43,331 bases of DNA from Candidatus Coatesiibacteriota bacterium (GCA_020348885.1 CP070755.1:1963614-2006944); one strand, 5' to 3'. Shown: positions 7,516 to 16,702, numbered from the stretch's first letter. Notes: generated by a model from the sequence alone, not told the origin. Numbers and translations: made by a program.

Positions 7516-9498
7516 TTAGCGTGCGATTACCATTTTCTTGACCGCTGAAAAGTCGCCGGCGGCCATACGGTACACGTATACGCCCGGCGCCATCGCCGAT
7601 GTATCGACCGCTACCTCGTGCGAACCAGGTTCGACGACGCCGAACGAAAGGTCCACCGTTTTCCGACCGGCAATGTCATATACGACGAGTTCGACCGCGC
7701 CCGTGTGGCTCTCCGGAACTGAGAACGAGATTACGGCGTTTTCGGACGCCGGGTTCGGCCGGCACGCATAAAGCGCGTACGCGCCGGGCGACGACGGATT
7801 ATGGTCCACGTAAGCCGGACCATGCTGCGTCGTTTTACCGTTCAAATCGACGTCCTCTAGTATATATTCGTAACTACCTTCATCCAACCCGCCGTCGAGA
7901 TAAACGTACGGCGCGGTACCGGTTATTAAATCCGTGTTAACTTTCGCGTAACCATCGAGATTATCGCCGAGCCGGGCTTTACCTGCCGCGGTTTCTCTGC
8001 GGTACAGGTTGTACCCTGCGGTCTCGAATTCCTCGGCGTCCCATTCCAATTTCACGCCCTCGGGAGTGCTCGCGGCGGTGAAGTATTTCAACTCAACGTC
8101 GTTATTGTTGACCAGCGGGTTATAGCAGTTTATTAGGCCCTCGCCGAGTTTCCCCTCGTAATTGGGGTTATTCCAATCTATATCCCAGCACCCGTCGAGA
8201 ATGGCGTCACGCACCTGGGACTCGGAGTAACCCGGGAACTTGGCCCTTACTAAACCCGCAAGACCCGTTACGAACGGCGCCGCCATAGACGTACCGTCCA
8301 TGCTATAGTAATAATAGTGGTGCGTCGGCCCTCTGTAGTAGGTACTATGGATATTCGCGCCCGGCGCGCAACAGTCGACCCAATGCCCGTAATTCGAAAA
8401 GCTCGCTTTCTTCCCTATCGCGTTAATGGCCGCCACCGCCAACACATCGTTTCTCCCGCAAAGGTAAGAATAACTGGTGCCGCCGTCGTTACCGCCGGCC
8501 GCCACCACGACGCCGTCGTGGTTGATAAAGTAATCGGTGGCCGCACCTAAGCCGCCGCTGTTGGAGTTCCCCCAAGACGCGTTGTAAGCGTCGGCGCCTT
8601 CGTTGGCCGCGTAATACATGGCCTGGGCGCAGAAATCCATGCCGACGTACCCGTACGGGAAAGCGGACCAACCGACGCGCAGGCACATTATCTTGGCGTT
8701 CCAATTCACGCCAGCGACGCCTTTGCCGTTATTAGTAACGGCGCTGGCTATCCCGGACAGATGGGTCCCGTGGCCCATATAGTCCATCGGGTCGTTGTCC
8801 GGGTCTTTCCAATCCTCGCCTTCTTCGTGGGGCCAAGCGTTATGAACCCAGTCCCAACCTATCACGTCGTCGACGTACCCGTTGCCGTCGCTGTCGGCGT
8901 CGTTGTACGATTCGCCGGGGTTATGCCATATATTAGCCGCGAGGTCCTCGTGGTCGTATGCCACGCCCGTGTCGGCGATAGCGAGTTTCACGTTCGTGGA
9001 ACCGGTCGTAATGTTCCACGCTCGATGCGCGCGGATGTTGAACTCCTCGCTGGGTTTCAAAGCCCACTGCTGGGTAAACCTGGGGTCGTTCGGTACCAGG
9101 TTGACGCGATGAACCCGGATCCGTTCCGCGGTCCTGACGTCCGGGTCCGTGGCGAACTCGTCGACGGCCCGGGCCGCCAGCGCGTCGGTCGCCTCGGCTA
9201 GGTCGAAATGTACTATATAGTGCCGGTCCAGGTCGAACTCGGGCCCCGAGTTCGGGAACTCCTGCTCGACGCGTATTACGTTGAGGTCGGCGACTAACGC
9301 GTCCAACGATTCTATCCCGAAAACCGCGTCGTCGGAACGGTTAACCCCGACGCCGCGCTCGAGTACGACGAGTATTCTGTCCGTAACTTCGTAAACGCCC
9401 GGTCCGACCTCCACCATATAATCCGACGGCGACGAACCGAACGCCGAGGGATACGCTATTAAAAAAACGACTGCGAGCGGAAGCAGTTGTACTTTCAT
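7516..9498 (-). CDS. secreted subtilisin-like (S8) protease with C-terminal sorting tail
   Basis: A 660-residue exported protease. Signal peptide about 1-20; an N-terminal prodomain up to about 145; then the S8 catalytic domain with Asp176 (AIADTGVAYDHEDL), His243 (GHGTHLSGI), the oxyanion Asn307 (NASWG) and Ser404 (GTSMAAPFVTG). A fibronectin-like segment (about 490-570) is followed by a C-terminal module of some 85 residues with CRPNPASENAVISFSVPE, VYDIAGR and PGVYVYRM. That tail is the FlgD-like / type IX secretion type A sorting domain of FCB-group bacteria. It is the only such tail I see in the window. Transcribed alone from the promoter at 9572-9600. Confidence 0.9.
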   Translation of the reverse strand: MKVQLLPLAVVFLIAYPSAFGSSPSDYMVEVGPGVYEVTDRILVVLERGVGVNRSDDAVFGIESLDALVADLNVIRVEQEFPNSGPEFDLDRHYIVHFDLAEATDALAARAVDEFATDPDVRTAERIRVHRVNLVPNDPRFTQQWALKPSEEFNIRAHRAWNITTGSTNVKLAIADTGVAYDHEDLAANIWHNPGESYNDADSDGNGYVDDVIGWDWVHNAWPHEEGEDWKDPDNDPMDYMGHGTHLSGIASAVTNNGKGVAGVNWNAKIMCLRVGWSAFPYGYVGMDFCAQAMYYAANEGADAYNASWGNSNSGGLGAATDYFINHDGVVVAAGGNDGGTSYSYLCGRNDVLAVAAINAIGKKASFSNYGHWVDCCAPGANIHSTYYRGPTHHYYYYSMDGTSMAAPFVTGLAGLVRAKFPGYSESQVRDAILDGCWDIDWNNPNYEGKLGEGLINCYNPLVNNNDVELKYFTAASTPEGVKLEWDAEEFETAGYNLYRRETAAGKARLGDNLDGYAKVNTDLITGTAPYVYLDGGLDEGSYEYILEDVDLNGKTTQHGPAYVDHNPSSPGAYALYACRPNPASENAVISFSVPESHTGAVELVVYDIAGRKTVDLSFGVVEPGSHEVAVDTSAMAPGVYVYRMAAGDFSAVKKMVIAR

Positions 9499-9571
9499 TA
9501 AAAATCACCTTTTCGGGTATTTTTACTCCGTATGATGGGACTACTGTTTTTCCGGCGTATTACGAACTATT

Positions 9572-9600
9572 TATATACCACTGTAACGACCGGAAGTCAA
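9572..9600 (-). promoter_or_regulatory. sigma-70-type promoter of the subtilase gene
   Basis: Minus-strand TTGACT (9595-9600), exactly 17 bases, TATATA (9572-9577). Transcription would start near 9565, giving a leader of about 65 bases before the ATG at 9498. Confidence 0.65.
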
Positions 9601-9718
9601 GAAGTATCGCCGGAGAAACCGCCCAGTCTTTACACGGAAGAAAAAGCTAGCGTCGATAAACTATACAGCGACGATAATCGATAAACTATCGTCGTAGAAT
9701 ACGCTGGTGATAAACAAC

Positions 9719-9738
9719 GCCGTATACGACGGCTTTTT
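9719..9738 (+). terminator. plus-strand intrinsic terminator without an upstream gene
   Basis: Stem GCCGT / ACGGC with loop ATACG, followed directly by five T. It terminates transcription running to the right, yet no plus-strand gene lies between it and 9499. See the finding on a possible small RNA. Confidence 0.55.
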
Positions 9739-9969
9739 AGCATCTTTATAATATCTTAAGACTTATCATTATCGGAAACCACAGTTTGAACGTCTCGGTT
9801 GTTCGCCGATCGAAAGCGTTGTCACCGCTGTCCGGGGGTATAAAACCACCTCGTTTACGGGGTTGATATTAAAAAACCCTTTACCGCGTATAGAAATCCC
9901 GTGTCGACATATAACTGACTATACGGAATCCGCGTCGGCGCTCGAGGGGGCGGCAAACCGTTTTAACCG

Positions 9970-9998
9970 TTGCGACGCCAAAAAGATTTTGTTATATT
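9970..9998 (+). promoter_or_regulatory. sigma-70-type promoter of the permease gene
   Basis: TTGCGA (9970-9975), 17 bases, TATATT (9993-9998). The predicted start near 10005 leaves a leader of only about 23 bases. This rules out a leader riboswitch from this promoter and argues that the reading frame beginning at 9863 is not used. Confidence 0.7.
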
Positions 9999-10027
9999 TT
10001 AGACCGTTAGAGGGGAAGGAGAAGCGT

Positions 10028-11410
10028 ATGCTCGAGCGGTTGTTTCGTATCAAAGAGCGGGATACTACGGTCTGGCGCGAGTTTCTCGGCGGCGTCGTTA
10101 CATTTATGACGATGTCGTATATCATCTTCGTCAACCCGACCATCCTCTCCGCGGCGGGAATGGACTTCGACGGCGCTATGTTCGCGACTTGCGTCGCCGC
10201 CGGTATAGCAACCCTCGTGATGGGACTGGTGGCCAACTACCCGGTGGCGCAGGCGCCAGGGATGGGGCTGAACGCGTACTTCGCGTACACGGTCGTACTC
10301 GGGATGGGCATCAAGTTCGACGCGGCCCTGGGAGCCGTTTTCTTTTCGGGGATAACGTTTATAATCCTTACCGTTATCCGAGTACGGGCGCTCATCGTGG
10401 ACGCTTTACCCCACGGCGTAAAAAAAGCTATCGCCGCTGGTATCGGCTTATTTATCGCGTTCATAGGTTTGACCGAAGCCGGGATAGTCCAATTCGACGC
10501 CAATACGCTGGTAACACTGGCCGACGTAACGAAACCCCCGGCGCTTTTGGCGATCTTCGGCCTGGTCGTTACGGCGATTATGATGGTCTGGCGGGTCCGG
10601 GGCGCGATTCTCTGGGGTATCTTACTAACCGCGGTAGTGGGCTTACTCGGAGGAGTCCTCAAGTGGCAAGGTCTGATAGACCCGGCGCCGAAGCCTACGC
10701 TATTCATGGAAATGGACCTGATGGCGGCTTTCGACCTGGGGCTTCTAAACATTATATTTATCTTCCTGTTTATCGACATGTTCGACACCATCGGGACCCT
10801 CGTCGGCGTTACCGATAAAGCCCGCATAATGAAGCCGGACGGGAGTATCCCGGGGATAAATCGGGCGCTTCTTTCGGACGGGATAGGCACGTCCGTCGGC
10901 GCGGTCTTCGGTACTTCGACGGTAACGAGCTACATCGAGTCTGCCGCCGGAATTACGGCCGGAGCCAGAACCGGTCTCGCGAACGTCTTCACCGCCGCTC
11001 TGTTCTTCCTCGCATTGTTGTTTACGCCGCTGGCAAGGACCATCGGCGCGGGCGTTCCCGTCGAGCAGTTTACCGCGGTCGAAGGGGTTATCGGAGGCAC
11101 ACCGGTTTCCGGGATATTCGGTCAAACGGCGTTTTTGCATCCGGTTACGGCGCCTGCGCTAATAATTGTCGGCAGCTTAATGTTGACGGGGATACGTGAA
11201 ATCAAGTGGGACGACCCTATCGAGGCGATTCCCGCGTTTTTAACGATGATCGCGATTCCGCTTACTTTCTCGATAGCGAACGGAATAACCCTCGGGTTTA
11301 TAAGTTACCCGATATTAATGGTTTGCGCGGGGCGTTGGCGCGAAGTGAGTCCACTAGCGTACGTACTCGCGCTGCTCTTTATCGCGCGTTTCATCTTTAT
11401 AATGTCGTAG
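10028..11410 (+). CDS. NCS2-family purine permease (AzgA/PbuG-like)
   Basis: A 460-residue polytopic inner membrane protein, likely a proton-coupled importer of hypoxanthine, guanine or adenine. FLGGVVTFMTMSYIIFVNP near the N-terminus and FGTSTVTSYIESAAGITAG near residues 295-315 are signature segments of the AzgA-like branch of nucleobase:cation symporter-2 proteins. There are roughly 12-14 hydrophobic segments. The start at 10028 has GGGGAAGGAG upstream and matches family N-termini (LERLFRIKERDTT). An in-frame upstream ATG at 9863 would add 55 atypical residues and precede the promoter, so I reject it. Confidence 0.88.
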   Translation: MLERLFRIKERDTTVWREFLGGVVTFMTMSYIIFVNPTILSAAGMDFDGAMFATCVAAGIATLVMGLVANYPVAQAPGMGLNAYFAYTVVLGMGIKFDAALGAVFFSGITFIILTVIRVRALIVDALPHGVKKAIAAGIGLFIAFIGLTEAGIVQFDANTLVTLADVTKPPALLAIFGLVVTAIMMVWRVRGAILWGILLTAVVGLLGGVLKWQGLIDPAPKPTLFMEMDLMAAFDLGLLNIIFIFLFIDMFDTIGTLVGVTDKARIMKPDGSIPGINRALLSDGIGTSVGAVFGTSTVTSYIESAAGITAGARTGLANVFTAALFFLALLFTPLARTIGAGVPVEQFTAVEGVIGGTPVSGIFGQTAFLHPVTAPALIIVGSLMLTGIREIKWDDPIEAIPAFLTMIAIPLTFSIANGITLGFISYPILMVCAGRWREVSPLAYVLALLFIARFIFIMS

Positions 11411-11445
11411 AGCGAAAACCTCGGCGGTAAATAGGCGATAAACAA

Positions 11446-13080
11446 ATGTTGCTAAAAGGGAATCTGGCCGACGAACAGCTGGTTGACGTGCTCCAATTTA
11501 TTCACGCCGGAAAGCGGAGCGGGAGCCTGACGGTGGCCAGCGAAAAAAGACGCGGCGTCGTCGTTTTCCGGGACGGCGACATAGTAATGGCGACGGTCGA
11601 AGGTACCGAAGATACACTCGGCGGTATGTTGGCCGAGCGCGGGATTGTAGGCGCCGACGACGTCGCCCGCGCCGTCGAAGCGCAGAGAGGTCCCATGGCC
11701 GGCGTTCCCCTGGGGCAGATACTAGTTCGTATGGGTCTGATTACGAACGAAGAGCTAAAGCAAATTCTAGAGGACCGCATCAGGAACGTCATTTACGAAC
11801 TGATCCCCTGGACCGACGGCGAGTACGTTTTCAGCGACTACGAGTTAACTATGTTCGGCGACGTCGCCATACCGATAGACGAGATAATGCCCGACGTCCA
11901 TATCGACACCCAGCTTCTGCTCGTCGAGAGTATCAAAATATTCGACGAGCGAGGGAAACGGGACACCGACGGAGCGCCGACGGTCGTTCAAATACCGCCG
12001 CCGCCCGCCGCGGCGGGGCCGCCGCCCGTTTACTCCACTTCGGTAATCGCGAAAGGGCCCCCAATACAACTCGAACCGATATATCTGATGTCCGACGACG
12101 AAGAGCTCATAGACTTGGTTAACGATATAGCGAAACGCAATAACTGCGACCTTTCAGTATTCGACGATTTCGCCGAGATGTTAAGGCGACTGCAGGGCGC
12201 GGCGGATATAAACAACCTGCCGGCTGTCGTACTGGACGACCGGTTCGTGTCGGGCGAGGTTACGCCCAACGAAGACTCGAAAGCCGTTTTTACTGCTGTT
12301 TCGAAACTCGCGGGCAGTTTTCCGGATGCGGGTATGGTCATAATCGGCGGGCCCGTGTCTCACGAAGACCAAGTGCTGTTGTTGGAAAAAGGCGTCCGCG
12401 GATTCGTACGATTGGCTGTACTCGACGAGAACGTACCTTTACAAACCGCGAAATCGAAGGACTTGTTCAAAAAGGAGTTGTGGGTCCATATCAACGGTAT
12501 CTTCGCTTATTACGACGCGTTGGAGTTGAGTAGAACCTGGTCCAAACGGGCAGAGTCCCTCGAGTCCTATTTCATGAAGGTCCGCAGGTTCATCAGGGAC
12601 TCGCGTCAATCGAATATCTCGTTTATGGCGTCTCTAGATCTCTTGAATCTTATCGCAGAGAACTACGAACGGGCGATGTTGTTCCTGGCGCGGCCCGATT
12701 CCCTCGTCGGTATCGGCGGCTTCGGCCCGGGCGAGCACTTCCCCTTGGGAATCGCGGCCAAACGTATCTCGATTCCCTTGTCCGACGATTCGGTTTTCCG
12801 AAAAGTATTCGAATCGAAAGCGACTTTTATCGGGAAACCGGACGAAGATAACCAGTGGCATAAATACTTTTTCGCGCTGGTAAAACGGCCAGCCGCCGGC
12901 GAATCCATGATCGTCCCTCTTCTGTCGGACGACAAAGTTATAGCGGTAGTGTACTGTGATAACGGCGGTAAAGATAAACCCATGGAATACGACGAGCTAC
13001 TGGACCTTCTTTCCAATCAAACCCGCGTTCATTACGAGGCAATATTGATGGATCGGTTGCCCCAACCGGACGAGACATGA
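11446..13080 (+). CDS. DUF4388 (PATAN) signalling protein with receiver-like and GAF-like regions
   Basis: A 544-residue cytoplasmic protein. Residues 1-140 form a DUF4388 domain (GNLADEQLVDVLQFIHAGKR, SGSLTV, FRDGDIVMA), a module frequent in gliding and FCB-type bacteria next to response-regulator domains. After a proline-rich linker (about 180-200) comes a receiver-like segment: YLMSDDEELIDLV supplies the acidic pocket, AVVLDDRF the possible phospho-acceptor, and VIIGG the following strand. The last third (about 380-540) looks like a GAF-type sensor fold. There is no DNA-binding or kinase domain. Function is inferred as signal integration only. It lies 35 bases after the permease, probably cotranscribed. 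Confidence 0.7.
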   Translation: MLLKGNLADEQLVDVLQFIHAGKRSGSLTVASEKRRGVVVFRDGDIVMATVEGTEDTLGGMLAERGIVGADDVARAVEAQRGPMAGVPLGQILVRMGLITNEELKQILEDRIRNVIYELIPWTDGEYVFSDYELTMFGDVAIPIDEIMPDVHIDTQLLLVESIKIFDERGKRDTDGAPTVVQIPPPPAAAGPPPVYSTSVIAKGPPIQLEPIYLMSDDEELIDLVNDIAKRNNCDLSVFDDFAEMLRRLQGAADINNLPAVVLDDRFVSGEVTPNEDSKAVFTAVSKLAGSFPDAGMVIIGGPVSHEDQVLLLEKGVRGFVRLAVLDENVPLQTAKSKDLFKKELWVHINGIFAYYDALELSRTWSKRAESLESYFMKVRRFIRDSRQSNISFMASLDLLNLIAENYERAMLFLARPDSLVGIGGFGPGEHFPLGIAAKRISIPLSDDSVFRKVFESKATFIGKPDEDNQWHKYFFALVKRPAAGESMIVPLLSDDKVIAVVYCDNGGKDKPMEYDELLDLLSNQTRVHYEAILMDRLPQPDET

Positions 13081-13107
13081 CTTCCCGTCCGTTAGTAGGG
13101 CTGGACC

Positions 13108-13926
13108 TTGAGTAAGACCAAATACAGAATGGGCCAGGTGTTCTTGGTCGACGACGAGTATCTGCGGGCCATCGCCGACGCGGCATATCTGGAACCAACC
13201 GATAATGTTCTGGAGATAGGGATGGGCCGGGGGCAACTCACCCAGTTTCTAGTGCGTCGCGCGTCGCGCGTCGTCGCCGTGGAGTTGGACCCGCGGCAGG
13301 TCGACGAAGCGGAACGGGATTTCGCCGATTTCGAGAATCTTACTATCGTTGAAGGCAACATACTGGATATCGAATTAGCCGACGCCCTGGGCGATGCCGT
13401 ACCGGCGGTGTGTGTAGGTAATATACCATACTACATTACCGGCCCGATTATAGATTTACTGTTTGAGAATCGGGGGATTATCCACAGGTGGTTGCTACTT
13501 CTACAAAAAGAAGTAGCGCGGCGCGTAGTCGCTAATCCGGGTTCCAAGGAATACGGGCGCCTTTCGGTTCGGTTGCAATACTACGGCGTTCCGGCTTTGG
13601 AGCTTGACGTGCCCCGGGACGCGTTCGAACCCGTTCCGGAAGTCGATTCTGCGCTAGTTTCTTACTATTACCGGGACGAACCCTGCGCAGAAGTCGCCGA
13701 CGAAGCGCGTTTCTTCTACCTAGTCGATTACCTTTTCGGCGAACGGCGAAAGAAAATACGGAATCGGTTACCGGCATTTGCGAGCGGCACCGTATCACGG
13801 GATGAGATAGACGAAGCCCTCGGTAGTTCCGGCATAGCCGGGGATAGCCGACCGGAGAACCTATCGATTTCGGATTTCGCCGCTTTGCATAACTGGCTCG
13901 AAGGTGTAACACGCACGAACAGGTGA
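13108..13926 (+). CDS. rsmA: 16S rRNA (adenine(1518)-N6/adenine(1519)-N6)-dimethyltransferase
   Basis: A 272-residue methyltransferase that dimethylates two adjacent adenines in the helix 45 loop of 16S rRNA, a late step in 30S maturation. S-adenosylmethionine motif I is VLEIGMGRGQLTQFL (residues 34-48); the catalytic motif IV is GNIPYYIT (104-111), the family's N-(L/I)-P-Y. The N-terminal GQVFL replaces the more usual GQNFL. The C-terminal helical domain carries FGERRKKIRNRL, matching the family's F..RRKtL segment. It starts with TTG and a modest TAGGG upstream; the first internal ATG at 13129 would cut into the conserved N-terminus. Confidence 0.9.
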   Translation: MSKTKYRMGQVFLVDDEYLRAIADAAYLEPTDNVLEIGMGRGQLTQFLVRRASRVVAVELDPRQVDEAERDFADFENLTIVEGNILDIELADALGDAVPAVCVGNIPYYITGPIIDLLFENRGIIHRWLLLLQKEVARRVVANPGSKEYGRLSVRLQYYGVPALELDVPRDAFEPVPEVDSALVSYYYRDEPCAEVADEARFFYLVDYLFGERRKKIRNRLPAFASGTVSRDEIDEALGSSGIAGDSRPENLSISDFAALHNWLEGVTRTNR

Positions 13927-13930
13927 TTTT

Positions 13931-14995
13931 ATGCGGAATACCGCACTTCTGATGGCCGGGGGGAGGGGTACGCGGCTCTGGCCGGTCAGCCGCCGCGAAA
14001 AGCCGAAACAGTTCGCCGCGCTCGCGTCCGAAAAACCAATGCTGGTGGAAACGTACGAACGAATAACGGACCTTGTCGGTCCGGAAGGCGTTTTCGTTAT
14101 AGCCGAAAAAGAACTCGTGGAGTTGGCTAATCCGCTTTTTAGGGAAGTGCCGGATGGGAACTTTATTACTGAACCGTCGGCGCGGAACAGCGGCCCCGCG
14201 GCACTCCTGGGGACTCTCGTAATCGGGGAACGATACGGCGACGACGCAGTCGTTGCGATGCTCCCGGCCGACCACACGATACCAGATTCGGCAGCTTTTG
14301 CGGGGGCGGCGGCAAGAGCCTACGACGCGGCCGGCGAACCCGGAACCGTTGTTACATTCGGTATAGAACCGACTCGCGGAGACATCAACTACGGTTATAT
14401 CGAGGCCGGCGAACCGGTAGACGGCGGCGAGCCCCCGGTTTACGCGGTTCGGTCTTTTACCGAGAAACCTGATGAACAGACGGCTAAGCTATACGTCGCG
14501 GCGGGGAATTTCTACTGGAACAGCGGTATGTTCTTCTGGCGTGCCGACACGTTCGCTGATGCCTGGTGCGCGCTGCGGCCTGAAGAGAAGGACACCGTTG
14601 ATGAAATAGCCGCTAACGTTCGTAAAGGAGAGACGCCGACCGCTTACGATAAACTCGACGCGATATCGGTTGATTACGCGATAATGGAGCGGTACGACCC
14701 GATAGTTATGGTCAAAGGCGCGTTCCGGTGGGACGACGTGGGAACTTTCGAATCGCTGGAGAGGATAAGGACCTGCGACCCCGACGGAAACGTTACCGAC
14801 GGCGAGGTTTACGTGGTCGGCTCGTCAGGGAATATAATCCTGGCGCGCGGCGGGCGCCCGGCGGTCGTCGTCGGAAGCGAGGGGCTGGTCGTTATAGATA
14901 CGGGCGACGTCGTACTCGTCTATCCGAAAGGCGAAGGTACCCGCGTACGAGACGCCGTCGAGGTAATAGAGAAAGAGCGCCCCGATTTATCGTGA
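13931..14995 (+). CDS. mannose-1-phosphate guanylyltransferase
   Basis: A 354-residue nucleotidyltransferase that makes GDP-mannose from mannose 1-phosphate and GTP. The pyrophosphorylase signature MAGGRGTRLWPVSR is at residues 8-20, with the metal/phosphate Lys in EKPKQF. PADHTI, FTEKPDE, FYWNSGMFFW and FRWDDVGTFESL are family landmarks in order. It has only the GMP domain; the C-terminal isomerase half of bifunctional ManC is absent, so it is the short form. It starts 4 bases after rsmA and is the end of the plus-strand group. It supplies sugar nucleotide for surface polysaccharide, as does the epimerase at 1834. Confidence 0.9.
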   Translation: MRNTALLMAGGRGTRLWPVSRREKPKQFAALASEKPMLVETYERITDLVGPEGVFVIAEKELVELANPLFREVPDGNFITEPSARNSGPAALLGTLVIGERYGDDAVVAMLPADHTIPDSAAFAGAAARAYDAAGEPGTVVTFGIEPTRGDINYGYIEAGEPVDGGEPPVYAVRSFTEKPDEQTAKLYVAAGNFYWNSGMFFWRADTFADAWCALRPEEKDTVDEIAANVRKGETPTAYDKLDAISVDYAIMERYDPIVMVKGAFRWDDVGTFESLERIRTCDPDGNVTDGEVYVVGSSGNIILARGGRPAVVVGSEGLVVIDTGDVVLVYPKGEGTRVRDAVEVIEKERPDLS

Positions 14996-15015
14996 ATAGG
15001 CGGCCGAAAAAAGGC

Positions 15016-15043
15016 TTGAAATGCCCCGTTTTTTTACTATAAT
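15016..15043 (+). promoter_or_regulatory. sigma-70-type promoter of the beta-barrel gene
   Basis: TTGAAA (15016-15021), 16 bases including a T7 run, then a perfect TATAAT (15038-15043). It lies immediately after the guanylyltransferase gene and 42 bases before the next ATG. Confidence 0.75.
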
Positions 15044-15085
15044 CGCCAAGAAGGATTTATAAACCGACTACCAAGGAGGAGAATT

Positions 15086-15934
15086 ATGAAGCGTTTACTG
15101 GTTGTTCCGGTTATGCTCGCTTTGGCGGCTGGCGCGTACGGTTATAGCACCTGGCCGAGAGCTTTCACGTACGACGGGCTGGCTACGAAGGACCGTGGCG
15201 GTTTACCGCTTACGCCGGGCGCGCTACACCTGAACGGCGGTTTCTTCTACGCCGACTTGCTTGGCAAGAGGTTCAACGCGGACGGCGATTCCGTTGACGA
15301 GGACCTCAAAGCTATAGGTATTCCGATAGATCTCGGGTACGCTATTGATGAGCAGTGGGAAGTCGATATAACGTTCCAGCTTCTACGCGTAAGTAATGGG
15401 ACCAGCAACTTCGGTATCGGCGATATGTGGTTCAAAGCCCGCGCGCTGTTTGAAACCGGTACGGACTTCTACTTCGGCCCGCGGATAGCCGTTAAAATCC
15501 CCGTGGGCGACGATACGAAACTTCTGGGCGACGGCCAGGTCGATATCGATATCGGCGCCGTGGGTGCCAAGTACGGCGAAACCCACTTCCGGCTCAACGG
15601 CCAACTCGGATTCCGTTACCGCCTCGAAAACGGCGATTTAAACTACAAACCCGGTATTCTAATATACGCGTTCATGGAACCGGGTGTCGGCGTCGGGCGC
15701 GCGAACAAGTTCAGCTTCTACTTCCCGATAGCGTTCGATTACCATGCTGCATCCACGTTAAACGATGTAGACCAGAACGACAGCGGATACGGCTTCGCTT
15801 TCGGTATAAAGCCGGCGTACGCATTAGACCAGAACAACACCCTCAACCTCACGTTCCTGTACCCGGTATTCGGTAAAAACGCCAACAAGGACCTCTACAT
15901 CGGCTTCACGGCGGATTCGTTCATCCCGCTATAA
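15086..15934 (+). CDS. outer membrane beta-barrel protein of unknown function
   Basis: A 282-residue exported protein with signal peptide (about 1-19, ending AGAYG) and amphipathic beta-strands throughout. The pattern GIGDMWFKARALFETG, GPRIAVKIPVGD, YGFAFGIKPAYALD and a C-terminal VFGKNANKDLYIGFTADSFIPL resembles the Phenol_MetA_deg-type transporter barrels, a broad family without a single function. A strong ribosome binding site AAGGAGGAG and the strong promoter before it suggest high expression, as is usual for an abundant surface protein. Monocistronic, closed by the terminator at 15955. Confidence 0.65.
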   Translation: MKRLLVVPVMLALAAGAYGYSTWPRAFTYDGLATKDRGGLPLTPGALHLNGGFFYADLLGKRFNADGDSVDEDLKAIGIPIDLGYAIDEQWEVDITFQLLRVSNGTSNFGIGDMWFKARALFETGTDFYFGPRIAVKIPVGDDTKLLGDGQVDIDIGAVGAKYGETHFRLNGQLGFRYRLENGDLNYKPGILIYAFMEPGVGVGRANKFSFYFPIAFDYHAASTLNDVDQNDSGYGFAFGIKPAYALDQNNTLNLTFLYPVFGKNANKDLYIGFTADSFIPL

Positions 15935-15954
15935 TAAAAAACCATCTCAAAACG

Positions 15955-15981
15955 AAACGGGGCCGCTGAGGCCCCGTTTTT
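15955..15981. terminator. bidirectional intrinsic terminator
   Basis: Stem AAACGGGGCC / GGCCCCGTTT with loop GCTGA, followed by a T-run on the plus strand and, on the minus strand, by CGTTTTG. It serves the barrel gene and the convergent membrane protein at 15998. Confidence 0.85.
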
Positions 15982-15997
15982 GTATAAAGTGAAACAA

Positions 15998-16696
15998 TTA
16001 TTCGCCGACGTATGAATGTATCCGCACGGGTTTATAGACGAGCCCCTCCAATTCAAAGTGATACTCTATCTGGGGCGCCAAGTCCATAGTTATTTGAGCG
16101 AATTCGTTGTTTAATCTGCGTACGTCCGCCGTCAGAGTCTCGGCAGACTTGAAGCTGGGGCCTAATGTCGCTTTGAGCGCATTGTAACGTTGTTCGTACA
16201 TCCGTTTCTCGTAGTCGCTTTTCGCCGAATCGGCCCGGCGCTTATACTCTTCCATCATCTTTATTTTGTCGGCAACCGGAGACACTTGCTTCAGGTACTC
16301 CCGTTCCGCATCCAGGCAATTTATCCCGGAATCCAACGTAATCCTGATATTCGCGTCGAGTACGGCCATCTCCGACGAAGTAGGTTCGCCCAGCAGTTCC
16401 ATGTCCTTCCGCGCTTCCTTAAGGTCGTACAGGGCGTCCTCGATGCCGTCGTGATATTCGTCGAAAGTTACCTTTTCGCCGGATTCGAGTTCGTTAAGGT
16501 TGTTTACGGTTCGTAGGTAGCGCCGGACGATAATCTCGGCCTTATCGGTGTAACCGGTCTTCAATCCCCCAATATTAAAAACGTAGAACCCGGTTACGCA
16601 CATTACGGCCAGAACGACGAAGATAATCGAGACGTACAAGACGAGCATCGCCGTCCCGGCTTTGCGCATATAGGATTTGGCTTTTTCGTCGGCCAC
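15998..16696 (-). CDS. membrane-anchored coiled-coil protein, unrecognised
   Basis: A 232-residue protein with one transmembrane helix (about residues 16-42) and a long charged, mostly helical extracytoplasmic part: residues 60-200 are rich in Glu, Lys and Arg in heptad-like spacing. I do not recognise a family. The topology resembles a bitopic protein with a periplasmic stalk or sensor-like four-helix region, but no signalling domain follows. The GTG start coincides with the predicted transcription start and no ribosome binding site is seen, so the message may be leaderless. It is a single-gene unit. Confidence 0.6.
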   Translation of the reverse strand: MADEKAKSYMRKAGTAMLVLYVSIIFVVLAVMCVTGFYVFNIGGLKTGYTDKAEIIVRRYLRTVNNLNELESGEKVTFDEYHDGIEDALYDLKEARKDMELLGEPTSSEMAVLDANIRITLDSGINCLDAEREYLKQVSPVADKIKMMEEYKRRADSAKSDYEKRMYEQRYNALKATLGPSFKSAETLTADVRRLNNEFAQITMDLAPQIEYHFELEGLVYKPVRIHSYVGE

Positions 16697-16702
16697 GGTC
16701 TA

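Larger units (their letters stand above)
9499..10027. other. gene-free region with promoters and an orphan hairpin pair
   Basis: 529 bases between the divergent subtilase and permease genes. It holds the minus-strand subtilase promoter, the plus-strand permease promoter at 9970-9998, a palindrome CGACGATA / TATCGTCG (9669-9694), a 12-base direct repeat TCGATAAACTAT (9653-9664 and 9678-9689), and a plus-strand terminator at 9719-9738. I see no convincing protein-coding frame. Confidence 0.6.

Noticed and set aside
9863-10027. N-terminal extension of the purine permease from an ATG at 9863
   Set aside because: It precedes a good promoter (9970-9998), lacks a ribosome binding site, and adds 55 residues with no family likeness.
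9738-10027. Purine riboswitch upstream of the permease
   Set aside because: I could not find the conserved junction and loop sequences, and the likely transcript start leaves only about 23 bases of leader.
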